From: Saprospiraceae bacterium
GTDB taxonomy: Bacteria > Bacteroidota > Bacteroidia > Chitinophagales > Saprospiraceae
Assembly (NCBI GenBank): GCA_020628475.1
Contig: JAHDFB010000031.1
Coordinates: 1-37,151 of the forward strand
DNA length: 37,151 nucleotides
Direction: 5' to 3'
Shown: in pieces, positions 15,762 to 24,216 of the stretch
Layout of the letters: every line of letters begins with the position of its first letter
Position numbering within the stretch: position 1 is the first letter of the stretch
The notes under the pieces: model-generated
The model's database searches: none
The model's input: only the letters and a program-made list of their open reading frames with translations
What the model was told of the DNA's origin: nothing
Program-made: the position numbers and the translations under genes

Positions 15762-16859
15762 ATGAAAACGGATGCTTTGATCAATGTTTTAGGCGATTTA
15801 AATCAGCTGGCCCATATCGATGAAGCCACTTTATTAGAATTGGTGGAAAAGTATCCCTACGTCCAAAATTTCAAATTTTTGTTGGCGAAAAAGAAGCAAT
15901 TATCCAATAATACAGACGATCTGCAAGCTTTTCAAGATCTAACTCGATTTATCAGCGATAAAGGGCATTTATACAATCGACTGACGCATTCCGAATGTGA
16001 GCAAAGTACTGACATCTATCGCTCACCGGAGATTGACAAAATTATAGAAGATACTATTCGACAAAGCGAAACAACTTCTACGGATCCATCGGAGTCCATC
16101 ATTCCAACGGCACCTCAAGAAAAAGAAGAAACAGGCATTATTGATCAAAACGAAGATACGCTGGACGAACCCATAAAACAATCAAGATCCGTGCTTAAAA
16201 TTGTTCAAGAACCGGAACAACCCCTACCGAAGGAGGCATCGGAAGAACTTGATTTTATTCAGGTAAAACCTTTCAAAAAGAAAAAATCGAAGACTTCAAA
16301 AACAGACAAAAAAAAGAAGAAAGGCTCGAAAAAAGAATCGGCTAAGAAGCGTACTCCTGAATTGAAAAAGAAGAAGCATAAAAGAAGCGTCACATCATCC
16401 AAGAAAAAGGAAAAGCTCAAATCCAAAAAAACGAAAAAATCAGTGGTTCAAGCTCATAAGCCAGCAGTAATCGTAGAAGAAGAATTTGACTCGTTCAATG
16501 CATGGCTTCAATCTCTAAATAATTCGAGGAATGCTCCCGAAACGGAAGAGTCAGCAAACGTAAAAAAGAAGCAAAAAAAGGAGAAGCAAAAAAAATCTGC
16601 TTTGAAGACCTCTAAAAAAGTTGCCAAAAAGAAAAAATCAAAAGGTAAGAAAACCGATAAGAAAAAGAAAAAAAATAAGCTGCAACATAAAATCGACGCT
16701 AGTTTAGAACGAAAACCGGCTGTTGTTTCAGAAACCTTGGCAATAATCATGGCAAAACAAGGACATATAAAAGAAGCTAAGAATATATATAGTCAACTTA
16801 TTTTGCTATATCCAGAAAAAAGTAGTTATTTTGCAGATCAAATCAAGAAATTAGATTAA
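15762..16859 (+). CDS. Protein with Lys-rich linker and C-terminal TPR-like segment
   Basis: This 365-residue protein has a conserved-looking helical N-terminus (residues 1-60, with LVEKYPYVQNFKFLLAKKKQ), a long acidic-then-lysine-rich low-complexity centre (about 120-315), and a C-terminal TPR-like pair of helices (ETLAIIMAKQGHIKEAKNIYSQL, then LLYPEKSSYFADQIKKL). No signal peptide or membrane segment is visible, so it is probably cytoplasmic. Genes of this layout occur between lptE and secG in other Bacteroidota, so synteny suggests a conserved but unnamed family. The central region consists of KKKK-type blocks (for example residues 171-227 and 269-310) that could bind nucleic acid, ribosomes or acidic membrane surfaces. 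Function is unknown; one base separates it from secG. Confidence 0.75.
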   Translation: MKTDALINVLGDLNQLAHIDEATLLELVEKYPYVQNFKFLLAKKKQLSNNTDDLQAFQDLTRFISDKGHLYNRLTHSECEQSTDIYRSPEIDKIIEDTIRQSETTSTDPSESIIPTAPQEKEETGIIDQNEDTLDEPIKQSRSVLKIVQEPEQPLPKEASEELDFIQVKPFKKKKSKTSKTDKKKKKGSKKESAKKRTPELKKKKHKRSVTSSKKKEKLKSKKTKKSVVQAHKPAVIVEEEFDSFNAWLQSLNNSRNAPETEESANVKKKQKKEKQKKSALKTSKKVAKKKKSKGKKTDKKKKKNKLQHKIDASLERKPAVVSETLAIIMAKQGHIKEAKNIYSQLILLYPEKSSYFADQIKKLD

Positions 16860-16860
16860 A

Positions 16861-17094
16861 ATGTTAAACATACTTGTTATATTAATTGCTGTGGTATGTG
16901 TGCTTTTAGCACTAGTAATACTTATTCAAAACCCTAAAGGTGGTGGAGTTGATTCAACATTTGGTGGTCAAGGTGCTAACCAAATATTTGGTGCAGCGAA
17001 GTCAACGGATTTTGTGGAAAAACTGACTTGGGGATTAGCAGGAGCACTTTTTCTACTTTGCATTATAGCCGTTATTGCGGTAAACTCAATATAA
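16861..17094 (+). CDS. secG: Preprotein translocase subunit SecG
   Basis: SecG is a small partner of SecYE that helps protein translocation across the inner membrane. The 77-residue product has two membrane helices (about residues 3-21 and 56-75) and the family hallmark IQNPKGGGVDSTFGGQGANQIFG between them. The length is right for a bacterial SecG. It directly follows the Lys-rich TPR gene with one spacer base and is closed by a strong terminator, so the miaB-secG operon ends here and groES starts a new unit. Confidence 0.95.
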   Translation: MLNILVILIAVVCVLLALVILIQNPKGGGVDSTFGGQGANQIFGAAKSTDFVEKLTWGLAGALFLLCIIAVIAVNSI

Positions 17095-17120
17095 TTCTAG
17101 TAGATTTATAATAAAGATAC

Positions 17121-17145
17121 AACCCGCGCATGCGGGTTTTTTTTT
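17121..17145 (+). terminator. Rho-independent terminator after secG
   Basis: AACCCGC-gcat-GCGGGTT gives a 7-bp GC-rich stem followed by nine T residues in all. It separates the miaB-secG operon from groESL. Confidence 0.92.
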
Positions 17146-17238
17146 GCCCGAAAGACACATTATGCCACTATGTCACAATTGCTTCTAAAGCTTGTCAAAA
17201 TGGTGGAAATCCTGAAAAATTGACACCATAAAAGCGGC

Positions 17239-17254
17239 TGGCATAAATTATGTT
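17239..17254 (+). promoter_or_regulatory. Candidate sigma-54 (-24/-12) promoter for groESL
   Basis: TGGCATAAATTATGTT aligns with the sigma-54 consensus TGGCACGnnnnTTGCW: the -24 GG and following CA are intact, the -12 TG is present, and the consensus C is replaced by T. The GG and GT are ten bases apart as required. Initiation would fall near 17265, giving a leader of about 35 bases. Upstream (17171-17229) there are TGTCA, TGTCA, TGACA words and an ATGGTG/CACCAT inverted pair that could bind an activator. No CIRCE-type operator (TTAGCACTC-n9-GAGTGCTAA) is seen. Confidence 0.5.
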
Positions 17255-17299
17255 CTAAGAAAACTATTAAATTAATTTAAAAGTCTAAATCAATAAAAA

Positions 17300-17563
17300 A
17301 TGAAACCTATTAACGATCGCGTTGTCGTAAAACCAGCTCCGGCTGAGGAAAAAACTGCAGGTGGAATTATTGTACCTGATACTGCTAAAGAAAAGCAACA
17401 AAAAGGTGAGGTAATCGCTGTAGGTCCTGGAAAAGATGGTATTACTCCTACTGTTAAAAAAGGAGACACTGTTCTTTTTGGAAAATATGCAGGTACTGAA
17501 TTATCTTATGAAGGAGAGGATTATCTTATCATGAGAGAAGACGATATTCTTATCGTACTATAA
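17300..17563 (+). CDS. groES: Co-chaperonin GroES (Hsp10)
   Basis: GroES is the lid of the GroEL folding chamber. The 87-residue protein is a complete Cpn10: [12 protein letters not shown] at the start, the mobile loop [23 protein letters not shown] at about residues 16-38 with the hydrophobic IIV that contacts GroEL, and the C-terminal strand [15 protein letters not shown]. It is preceded by a 150-base upstream region with a sigma-54-like promoter and followed after 58 bases by groEL. Codon use is more uniform than in neighbouring genes, as expected for a highly expressed gene. Confidence 0.98.
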   Translation: MKPINDRVVVKPAPAEEKTAGGIIVPDTAKEKQQKGEVIAVGPGKDGITPTVKKGDTVLFGKYAGTELSYEGEDYLIMREDDILIVL

Positions 17564-17603
17564 GCCTCATACTCCTATTCGTTTATTTATTTTAATTCGT
17601 TAA

Positions 17604-19253
<1,650 letters not shown>

Positions 19254-19282
19254 GCAGCGCATGCTTTTATGATATACAAAAG

Positions 19283-19317
19283 AAAACCCTTGTTACTCCG
19301 AGTAGCAAGGGTTTTTT
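19283..19317. terminator. Rho-independent terminator between groEL and the convergent DG-repeat gene
   Basis: AAAACCCTTGTTACTC pairs with GAGTAGCAAGGGTTTT around a CG loop, with one G-U pair, and a T run follows on the plus strand. The minus-strand reading ends in GGGTTTTCTTTTG, so the hairpin may work in both directions. Confidence 0.92.
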
Positions 19318-19333
19318 ATTTGTTTTTTGAGGC

Positions 19334-19351
19334 GGGCTTACGCCCAAAATA
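19334..19351. repeat. 18-base word shared with 25574-25591
   Basis: GGGCTTACGCCCAAAATA occurs here just 3' of the DG-repeat gene, and an identical copy lies inside the signal-peptide codons of the choice-of-anchor-B gene. The core GGGC-ttac-GCCC (reverse strand GGGCGTAAGCCC) resembles the opening GGGCGTnCCC of the REP-like elements at 5957 and 7333. Confidence 0.6.
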
Positions 19352-19365
19352 GCGACGTCATTTAT

Positions 19366-20673
19366 TTAATTAGATTCTATTTTACCCTGAGAAGAAATAA
19401 TCAAATCTCCTTCCGGCAATAAAAATATAGAAGGTTCATCGATTTGTGGGTCGTCAAAAACTTCAATAATTCCATTCAGCTCAAGTCTATTGTAGATCAT
19501 TAAACGACTAAACCCTTCATAGAAACGCATCGTAGCACCCGGCTGCAACTCTATAGTCTTGCAGCGAGAGAGAAAACCATCTGGGTTTTGTCCAACGGCC
19601 AACCCATCAAAAAAGAATTCTGGATAATGCATCAGGCCTCCAGGTATTAACACAGGACTATTGATATTAGGTGTGGCTTGAACATTCCAATTGCCTGGAT
19701 CATCCCAATACGAACCAAAAGCTCCCGTCCAAATAAAGGATCGATACGTAGCCGTTGAAGCATATCCATCTTGATCCAGTCCTTTATAATAAGACAGATA
19801 ATGCACGGAACGCACCTTTAAATGTGCACCATCTCTCGAAGCACCTTTTGAGATGGATACATTCGAATAATCTTCTTCGGCCCTCCAATATCCATCTCCT
19901 TGTCCTCCCCTAATGAAACTAAAGGGAACCACCATACGGTACCAGTCATCAAATCCGTCGAAATCCCCACCTACATATAAAAGAAAGGTTTGATCTCTGA
20001 ACATTTGATCATGGCCATCTTCATTTAATCCCGAAAACATTGGAACCGCGCTGACATCTCTTCTCCAACGATCAAATCCATCTCCGTTTTGTCCGGCGAA
20101 TACTGGGGTTAATAGGATGGATCGATTTTTTCGATGGAAGCCATCTGCCATATTCCCTCTAAAATAATCAACATCATTCAAGCTCAGACCATCATAATCA
20201 TTATAACCATCACCGGATGTACCAGTAAAGAGTAAGATTACTTGATTTTGAAGCTTGAGCTGATCATAACCATCTCCGATTCCTCCGAGTGAAATATGAA
20301 GTTCATCGATCCATCGATTTTTCCGATGATAGCCATCCTTATCTCCTCCAAAATAGCCAATGGAACTATAGTAAGAAGCCTTTTTCAATCCATATCCATC
20401 CGCCGAAAGGCCCCTCCACGGATTAAAATCACTAGAACTATGATCACCTTGGCTCCAACCGTCGCCTGCACCACCTTCAGAGATAGATTGGGGCATCGTT
20501 TCACCTGTAATCGTGTGGTGACCATCCTTCGACAAACCGGCATAGAGGACATCTTCTATCTCGATGACCGATATATCAAATCCATCGTCTTGCAAACCAC
20601 CTTGAAATTGTGCCCACACATCAGACCTAAGTAATATGACTAATACACTTATGAAAAAAACGCTCTTAATCAT
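19366..20673 (-). CDS. Secreted protein with 14 tandem 21-residue DG repeats
   Basis: I do not recognise this 435-residue protein as a named family. A signal peptide ends at DVWAQ (residue 22). Residues 23-313 are 14 tandem units with consensus [YF]-x-G-G-x-x-[GD]-D-G-[YFH] followed by about 11 variable residues; the Gly of DG falls at 31, 51, 72, 93, 114, 135, 156, 178, 199, 220, 240, 261, 282 and 303. A WTGAFGSYWDDPGNWN module follows (316-330), of a kind common in secreted Bacteroidota proteins, then another in-phase DG unit (G366) and a beta-strand-rich end (IELQPGATMRFYEGF). No T9SS sorting domain is visible. The ATG overlaps the stop of the SUMF1-like gene by one base, implying coupled translation. 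A beta-solenoid or calcium-binding structure is possible but unproven. Confidence 0.8.
   Translation of the reverse strand: MIKSVFFISVLVILLRSDVWAQFQGGLQDDGFDISVIEIEDVLYAGLSKDGHHTITGETMPQSISEGGAGDGWSQGDHSSSDFNPWRGLSADGYGLKKASYYSSIGYFGGDKDGYHRKNRWIDELHISLGGIGDGYDQLKLQNQVILLFTGTSGDGYNDYDGLSLNDVDYFRGNMADGFHRKNRSILLTPVFAGQNGDGFDRWRRDVSAVPMFSGLNEDGHDQMFRDQTFLLYVGGDFDGFDDWYRMVVPFSFIRGGQGDGYWRAEEDYSNVSISKGASRDGAHLKVRSVHYLSYYKGLDQDGYASTATYRSFIWTGAFGSYWDDPGNWNVQATPNINSPVLIPGGLMHYPEFFFDGLAVGQNPDGFLSRCKTIELQPGATMRFYEGFSRLMIYNRLELNGIIEVFDDPQIDEPSIFLLPEGDLIISSQGKIESN
19735..20607 (-). repeat. 63-base periodic coding array (14 DG-repeat units)
   Basis: The units encode residues 23-313 of the DG-repeat protein. 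Twelve of the thirteen steps between DG glycines are 20 or 21 codons and one is 22. At DNA level units are divergent; recurrent words on the plus strand such as CCATC reflect the Asp-Gly codons. This is a protein-level repeat, not a CRISPR. Confidence 0.85.
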
Positions 20674-22127
20674 TAATCGGAGATTAATCGACCACCAGCT
20701 AATGGCAAGCGAGATTGCAATCCAATATCAATTTTCTTTTCTGAAATTGCCTTGGAAAAATCGGAGTACAAGCAATACAGAACATCTTCCATTAGTTTTG
20801 CTTCTCCCAAAGGAGTAAGACCGGTATAGAATGGCTTACTTTCAAATTCTTGATCTTCTACACTGATCATCAATTCTCCTAAATTATGTAGATCCATGCA
20901 GCCTGTAAATCCAGCTCCAGCAAAAGTTCTGGTACTGGTCGGTGTAGCAGCGTATCCTGCACGAACTGGACTAAACGATAATAAGCCTTCATCAACTCCT
21001 ACATTGGCATAGCTTTCTGTCGCCGTACCTGCATTGGTGATCGTTGTTCCAAAATTAAATTCTAAGGTTCCCCAAGCAAATTCACCCGGAACCGTCACAT
21101 CCAACAAAGAGCCTCTGGCTACCTTCTCAAATTCTAATTCACTCATAATCCGCATGTCCAAAAAAGCACCATAAGCCATAATATCAGCAGCACTTAAGTA
21201 ATTAAGGACTATATTTTGTCCATCATCCACTTCATTCGGAACACCATTGCCATTTAAATCACAATAGAACTCAATTCTTCCAGCACCTATATCCGAATTA
21301 CATCGGATGGGATTTCTATTCGTTACTGTCGGGCTCGCGGACATCACATATACATTGGTAAGAGACGTCCCAGATAAATCCGACTCCGTTCGAGTATTCT
21401 GTTTGACTCGATCTAAGCAGTTTAGAAAATCGACATACTGTTCTGCCGTAATCTTGTATTTCATCGCATAGAATTGATAATAACCCATTGGATAACCGGC
21501 AGTTATATTTTCTGTATTTGGAGAATTGACCTGATCAAATTGACCAGAAGCGTTACCTCGCACCTTTCCATTATCATCATTAGATTTTAATACGACCATG
21601 GGTTCATCGACATTCCCAGATTGGTAAAATCGTCCATTGGAATATCCATCTCCTACTTCGAACGAACCTGCTGCTGTATTGACCATTTCTATGGCAAAGA
21701 CCTTCAAATCGTATTCGTCTGCCAAACTTTTATATTCGACGTCTAATAAAGCCAATTCGAAGGTATCCATTCTAGTAACCCAAACACTGTCTGTAACAGG
21801 AGGATACCCTATTACATTTTTGGTATAGCCATTGTAAGCGTTATTCGCAAGGTTGCAATTCAAGCAAGTATTAAAACTTTGTGTTAAATCAACCTGGGCC
21901 GATTTCCATGTTCCATTGCCGGTAACATCGTATTTAAAATGCAATAATGCCGCATCATGCCGATCATTATAAAAAAAAGCGTAATCTCTTTTAACAATGA
22001 CCGTATACATATCGGTCTGCGCATCATAACTTAAATCAGTAATTTCGATTCCACTAGCAAACAATTGCAAGGCAGAAAAACAAAAACAAATCAATGCGAT
22101 GCATTGACGATAAATCGTTGGATTCAT
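20673..22127 (-). CDS. Secreted SUMF1/FGE-like domain protein, probably degenerate
   Basis: This 484-residue protein has a signal peptide (MNPTIYRQ, hydrophobic run, LQLFA). The ATG at 22127 is preferred over a TTG at 22145, which would overlap a promoter-like GATATTTG and add six residues before a good signal. Residues 25-120 resemble the N-terminal domain often found before SUMF1/EgtB/PvdO modules in this phylum (DAALLHFKYD, then GNGTWKSAQVDL). From about 195 the FGE-like fold is suggested by FYAMKYKITAEQYVDFLN, MRIMSELEFEKVARGS and GCMDLHNLGELMISVED. The last corresponds to the usual DMxGNVWEW core but lacks the Trp residues, so enzymatic oxidation of cysteine is doubtful. GldJ/GldK-type relatives use this fold structurally. 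It is coupled by TAATG to the DG-repeat gene. Confidence 0.72.
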   Translation of the reverse strand: MNPTIYRQCIALICFCFSALQLFASGIEITDLSYDAQTDMYTVIVKRDYAFFYNDRHDAALLHFKYDVTGNGTWKSAQVDLTQSFNTCLNCNLANNAYNGYTKNVIGYPPVTDSVWVTRMDTFELALLDVEYKSLADEYDLKVFAIEMVNTAAGSFEVGDGYSNGRFYQSGNVDEPMVVLKSNDDNGKVRGNASGQFDQVNSPNTENITAGYPMGYYQFYAMKYKITAEQYVDFLNCLDRVKQNTRTESDLSGTSLTNVYVMSASPTVTNRNPIRCNSDIGAGRIEFYCDLNGNGVPNEVDDGQNIVLNYLSAADIMAYGAFLDMRIMSELEFEKVARGSLLDVTVPGEFAWGTLEFNFGTTITNAGTATESYANVGVDEGLLSFSPVRAGYAATPTSTRTFAGAGFTGCMDLHNLGELMISVEDQEFESKPFYTGLTPLGEAKLMEDVLYCLYSDFSKAISEKKIDIGLQSRLPLAGGRLISD

Positions 22128-22142
22128 ATGATATTTTTTGAT

Positions 22143-22150
22143 CAAATATC
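22143..22150 (-). promoter_or_regulatory. Candidate -7 box for the SUMF1-like/DG-repeat operon
   Basis: On the minus strand GATATTTG matches 7 of 8 positions of TAnnTTTG and ends 15 bases before the ATG at 22127. It supports that start over the upstream TTG. Confidence 0.4.
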
Positions 22151-22235
22151 TCTGAATCCGTATTTACCTAGGAAGTCTAGTGAGTATTCGAGCCGATCCG
22201 GTGTATAAACGGACCAAGATCGCCCTATCAGGTAG

Positions 22236-24146
22236 TTAATTTCTCAATTCCCAACTGGCTCCGAGTCGCAAACGCCCATCAAATTGAGGATGATCCCATA
22301 CATGATAGATTCGATCATTACTCCACAGGTCGTTCAAATTCTCGAATTTCACAAAGAATCGAAACCCTTGAACGCGAATTGCTGCATAGACATCTAATCT
22401 ATAAAATAAGCCCTCTCCCGGATTGTTGGAACTATAAAAACGGCCATATAATGGACTGTATGAAGGAAGACTGGCACGGGGCACTACATCCAGATTAAAA
22501 CCCGATTGAAAGTTGAGGGCCTTGAACAATTTACCCTCTAAATATAATTCGTGCATGGAGTACCATAATGGCATAGCATATACTTCATTGGTTCTAAGCT
22601 GTGTAGAAAATCGGTTGTTGAAATGAAGCCATTTGTACTCTAAATTTTCTTCGAGCCCCAATTGAATATAGGATATATTTTCTCTTGAAAAGGCCAATCC
22701 ATTTGTATCCAATACAGCCACATTTTGTCCTGTGTAGCTAGAAACTTTGGCCTTAAAACCAAACAATGGCACATCTACTTCTCCGTATAATTCTTGAGAA
22801 CTTGTAACGAAGGGTGCATCATCGCGAATGACATCAAAGCTAATTTCCATTCGATTGACACTGTAGGCAGAAGGCTGCGTATGCAACCTAAAACCAAATT
22901 GAATGGCAGCCTTGTCCTTATAATTATATCCAGCTCGAGGATGTAAATCTAGTAGAAAGCTATTGTATACCAATCCGACATAACCATCCAAATCAACGGA
23001 CAAACCTTTCCACTGAAAACGATTCTCCGCTCCTCCCACCAGTTCACTGATATTTCGTCGATCCAAATCCGTACGGAGTTGATTGATAGCATATCGCGTA
23101 TAGTAATATGAGCGAATCAATTTATTCTCTAAATGATAGGAAGCTTGAAGCCCCGTCTTATTCAGGTTAATTGGCATACGCATACCCAAATCGGACATCG
23201 TATATTCGGCAGAATAAAGCGTAGAATCCTCATCGGAAATGGATTCATTGATGTACTTATATAGCCCCCGATCGTGATTGAGTTTTATTTGAAAATATTG
23301 TTTATTTTCTGGCTTATCTTGTAAAAAATAGTAACCGCGTAGCGAGAAATCTCTGGAGAGTTGATAACTATATTCATCTTCACTCCATACAGGAATAAGC
23401 GAAGGATCATTGGTCCCCACTTGATCAAATAATTCTCTGGTAGATACACCTCGATTGTAGGCCTCATAGTTAGAATTACTCCTAAAATTGAATGAATAAG
23501 CAAATTTACTAGAGTCGATCCGCTGAATATAGCCCAGATGCATATTGGTATGTCTCGTTTCTTGATTCGGATAATTGGACTCCCCGTTAATCCGATTAAA
23601 ATGGAGAGACACCGAAACACCTTTTGCAAAATCCCTCGCTAAAAAAGCTTTCGAAGTCAGGCTCGACTGGCTTTCACCTGGAGAGAAATAGACAGAGGTG
23701 ACTGGTTTCTCAATTTTATAATATCGGATATCCGAATCCTTAAATTTATAAACATCATGCTGATTAAATCCAAGCTCAAATTGATCGCTGTAATGGGGAT
23801 TCCAAAAGGTAGAAAATGCCGCTCCTCCCATATTTCCGAGGGTCGAAAATCGCGTCCATCTTCCCCGTGTAAACTCATATTCTTCAAATTGATTCAAGGT
23901 AGAATCATTCATCCATGTTCGCTCACTTAAATAATCCAATCCATAAGAATACACGTCATTGGATAAAGTATCGATAGGTCCTATGACCAAACTATCTGAT
24001 AAGGCATTATTCCGAAGACTATCTCGATTTGTTGACGAAGTCGAATTACCAAATCCTCGATTTGTATTACCACCTCCACTACTAATCTGACCAGACAGAC
24101 TCGTAGAAAGAACAACTAAAAGACTTAGTAAAAATAATTTTCGCAT
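22236..24146 (-). CDS. Putative outer-membrane porin (Porin_10-type beta barrel)
   Basis: This 636-residue protein has a signal peptide ending SLSGQ, a Ser/Asn/Gly-rich mature start, and a long series of alternating amphipathic strands ending in LRLGASWELRN, as expected for an outer-membrane barrel. The segment FSTLGNMGGAAFSTFWNPHYSDQFELGFNQHDVYKF and the following RYYKIEKPVTSVYFSPGESQSS match the pattern of the family called putative porin in Bacteroidota. Likely role is diffusion or export of small solutes or support of outer-membrane structure; specificity is unknown. It stands 108 bases upstream of the SUMF1-like gene on the same strand with no clear terminator between. Confidence 0.82.
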   Translation of the reverse strand: MRKLFLLSLLVVLSTSLSGQISSGGGNTNRGFGNSTSSTNRDSLRNNALSDSLVIGPIDTLSNDVYSYGLDYLSERTWMNDSTLNQFEEYEFTRGRWTRFSTLGNMGGAAFSTFWNPHYSDQFELGFNQHDVYKFKDSDIRYYKIEKPVTSVYFSPGESQSSLTSKAFLARDFAKGVSVSLHFNRINGESNYPNQETRHTNMHLGYIQRIDSSKFAYSFNFRSNSNYEAYNRGVSTRELFDQVGTNDPSLIPVWSEDEYSYQLSRDFSLRGYYFLQDKPENKQYFQIKLNHDRGLYKYINESISDEDSTLYSAEYTMSDLGMRMPINLNKTGLQASYHLENKLIRSYYYTRYAINQLRTDLDRRNISELVGGAENRFQWKGLSVDLDGYVGLVYNSFLLDLHPRAGYNYKDKAAIQFGFRLHTQPSAYSVNRMEISFDVIRDDAPFVTSSQELYGEVDVPLFGFKAKVSSYTGQNVAVLDTNGLAFSRENISYIQLGLEENLEYKWLHFNNRFSTQLRTNEVYAMPLWYSMHELYLEGKLFKALNFQSGFNLDVVPRASLPSYSPLYGRFYSSNNPGEGLFYRLDVYAAIRVQGFRFFVKFENLNDLWSNDRIYHVWDHPQFDGRLRLGASWELRN

Positions 24147-24216
24147 AATTAAGTAACGATCAAATCGTGTAAACGTGCTTATCTCAATAAAAAGAATGCG
24201 AAATTACAAAAAAAGA

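Noticed and set aside
17146-17299. CIRCE operator upstream of groES
   Set aside because: I looked for TTAGCACTC-n9-GAGTGCTAA and found no match on either strand.
19735-20607. CRISPR-like periodic DNA
   Set aside because: The 63-base periodicity is a coding repeat: units are divergent in DNA, continuous in frame and lack identical repeats with unique spacers.
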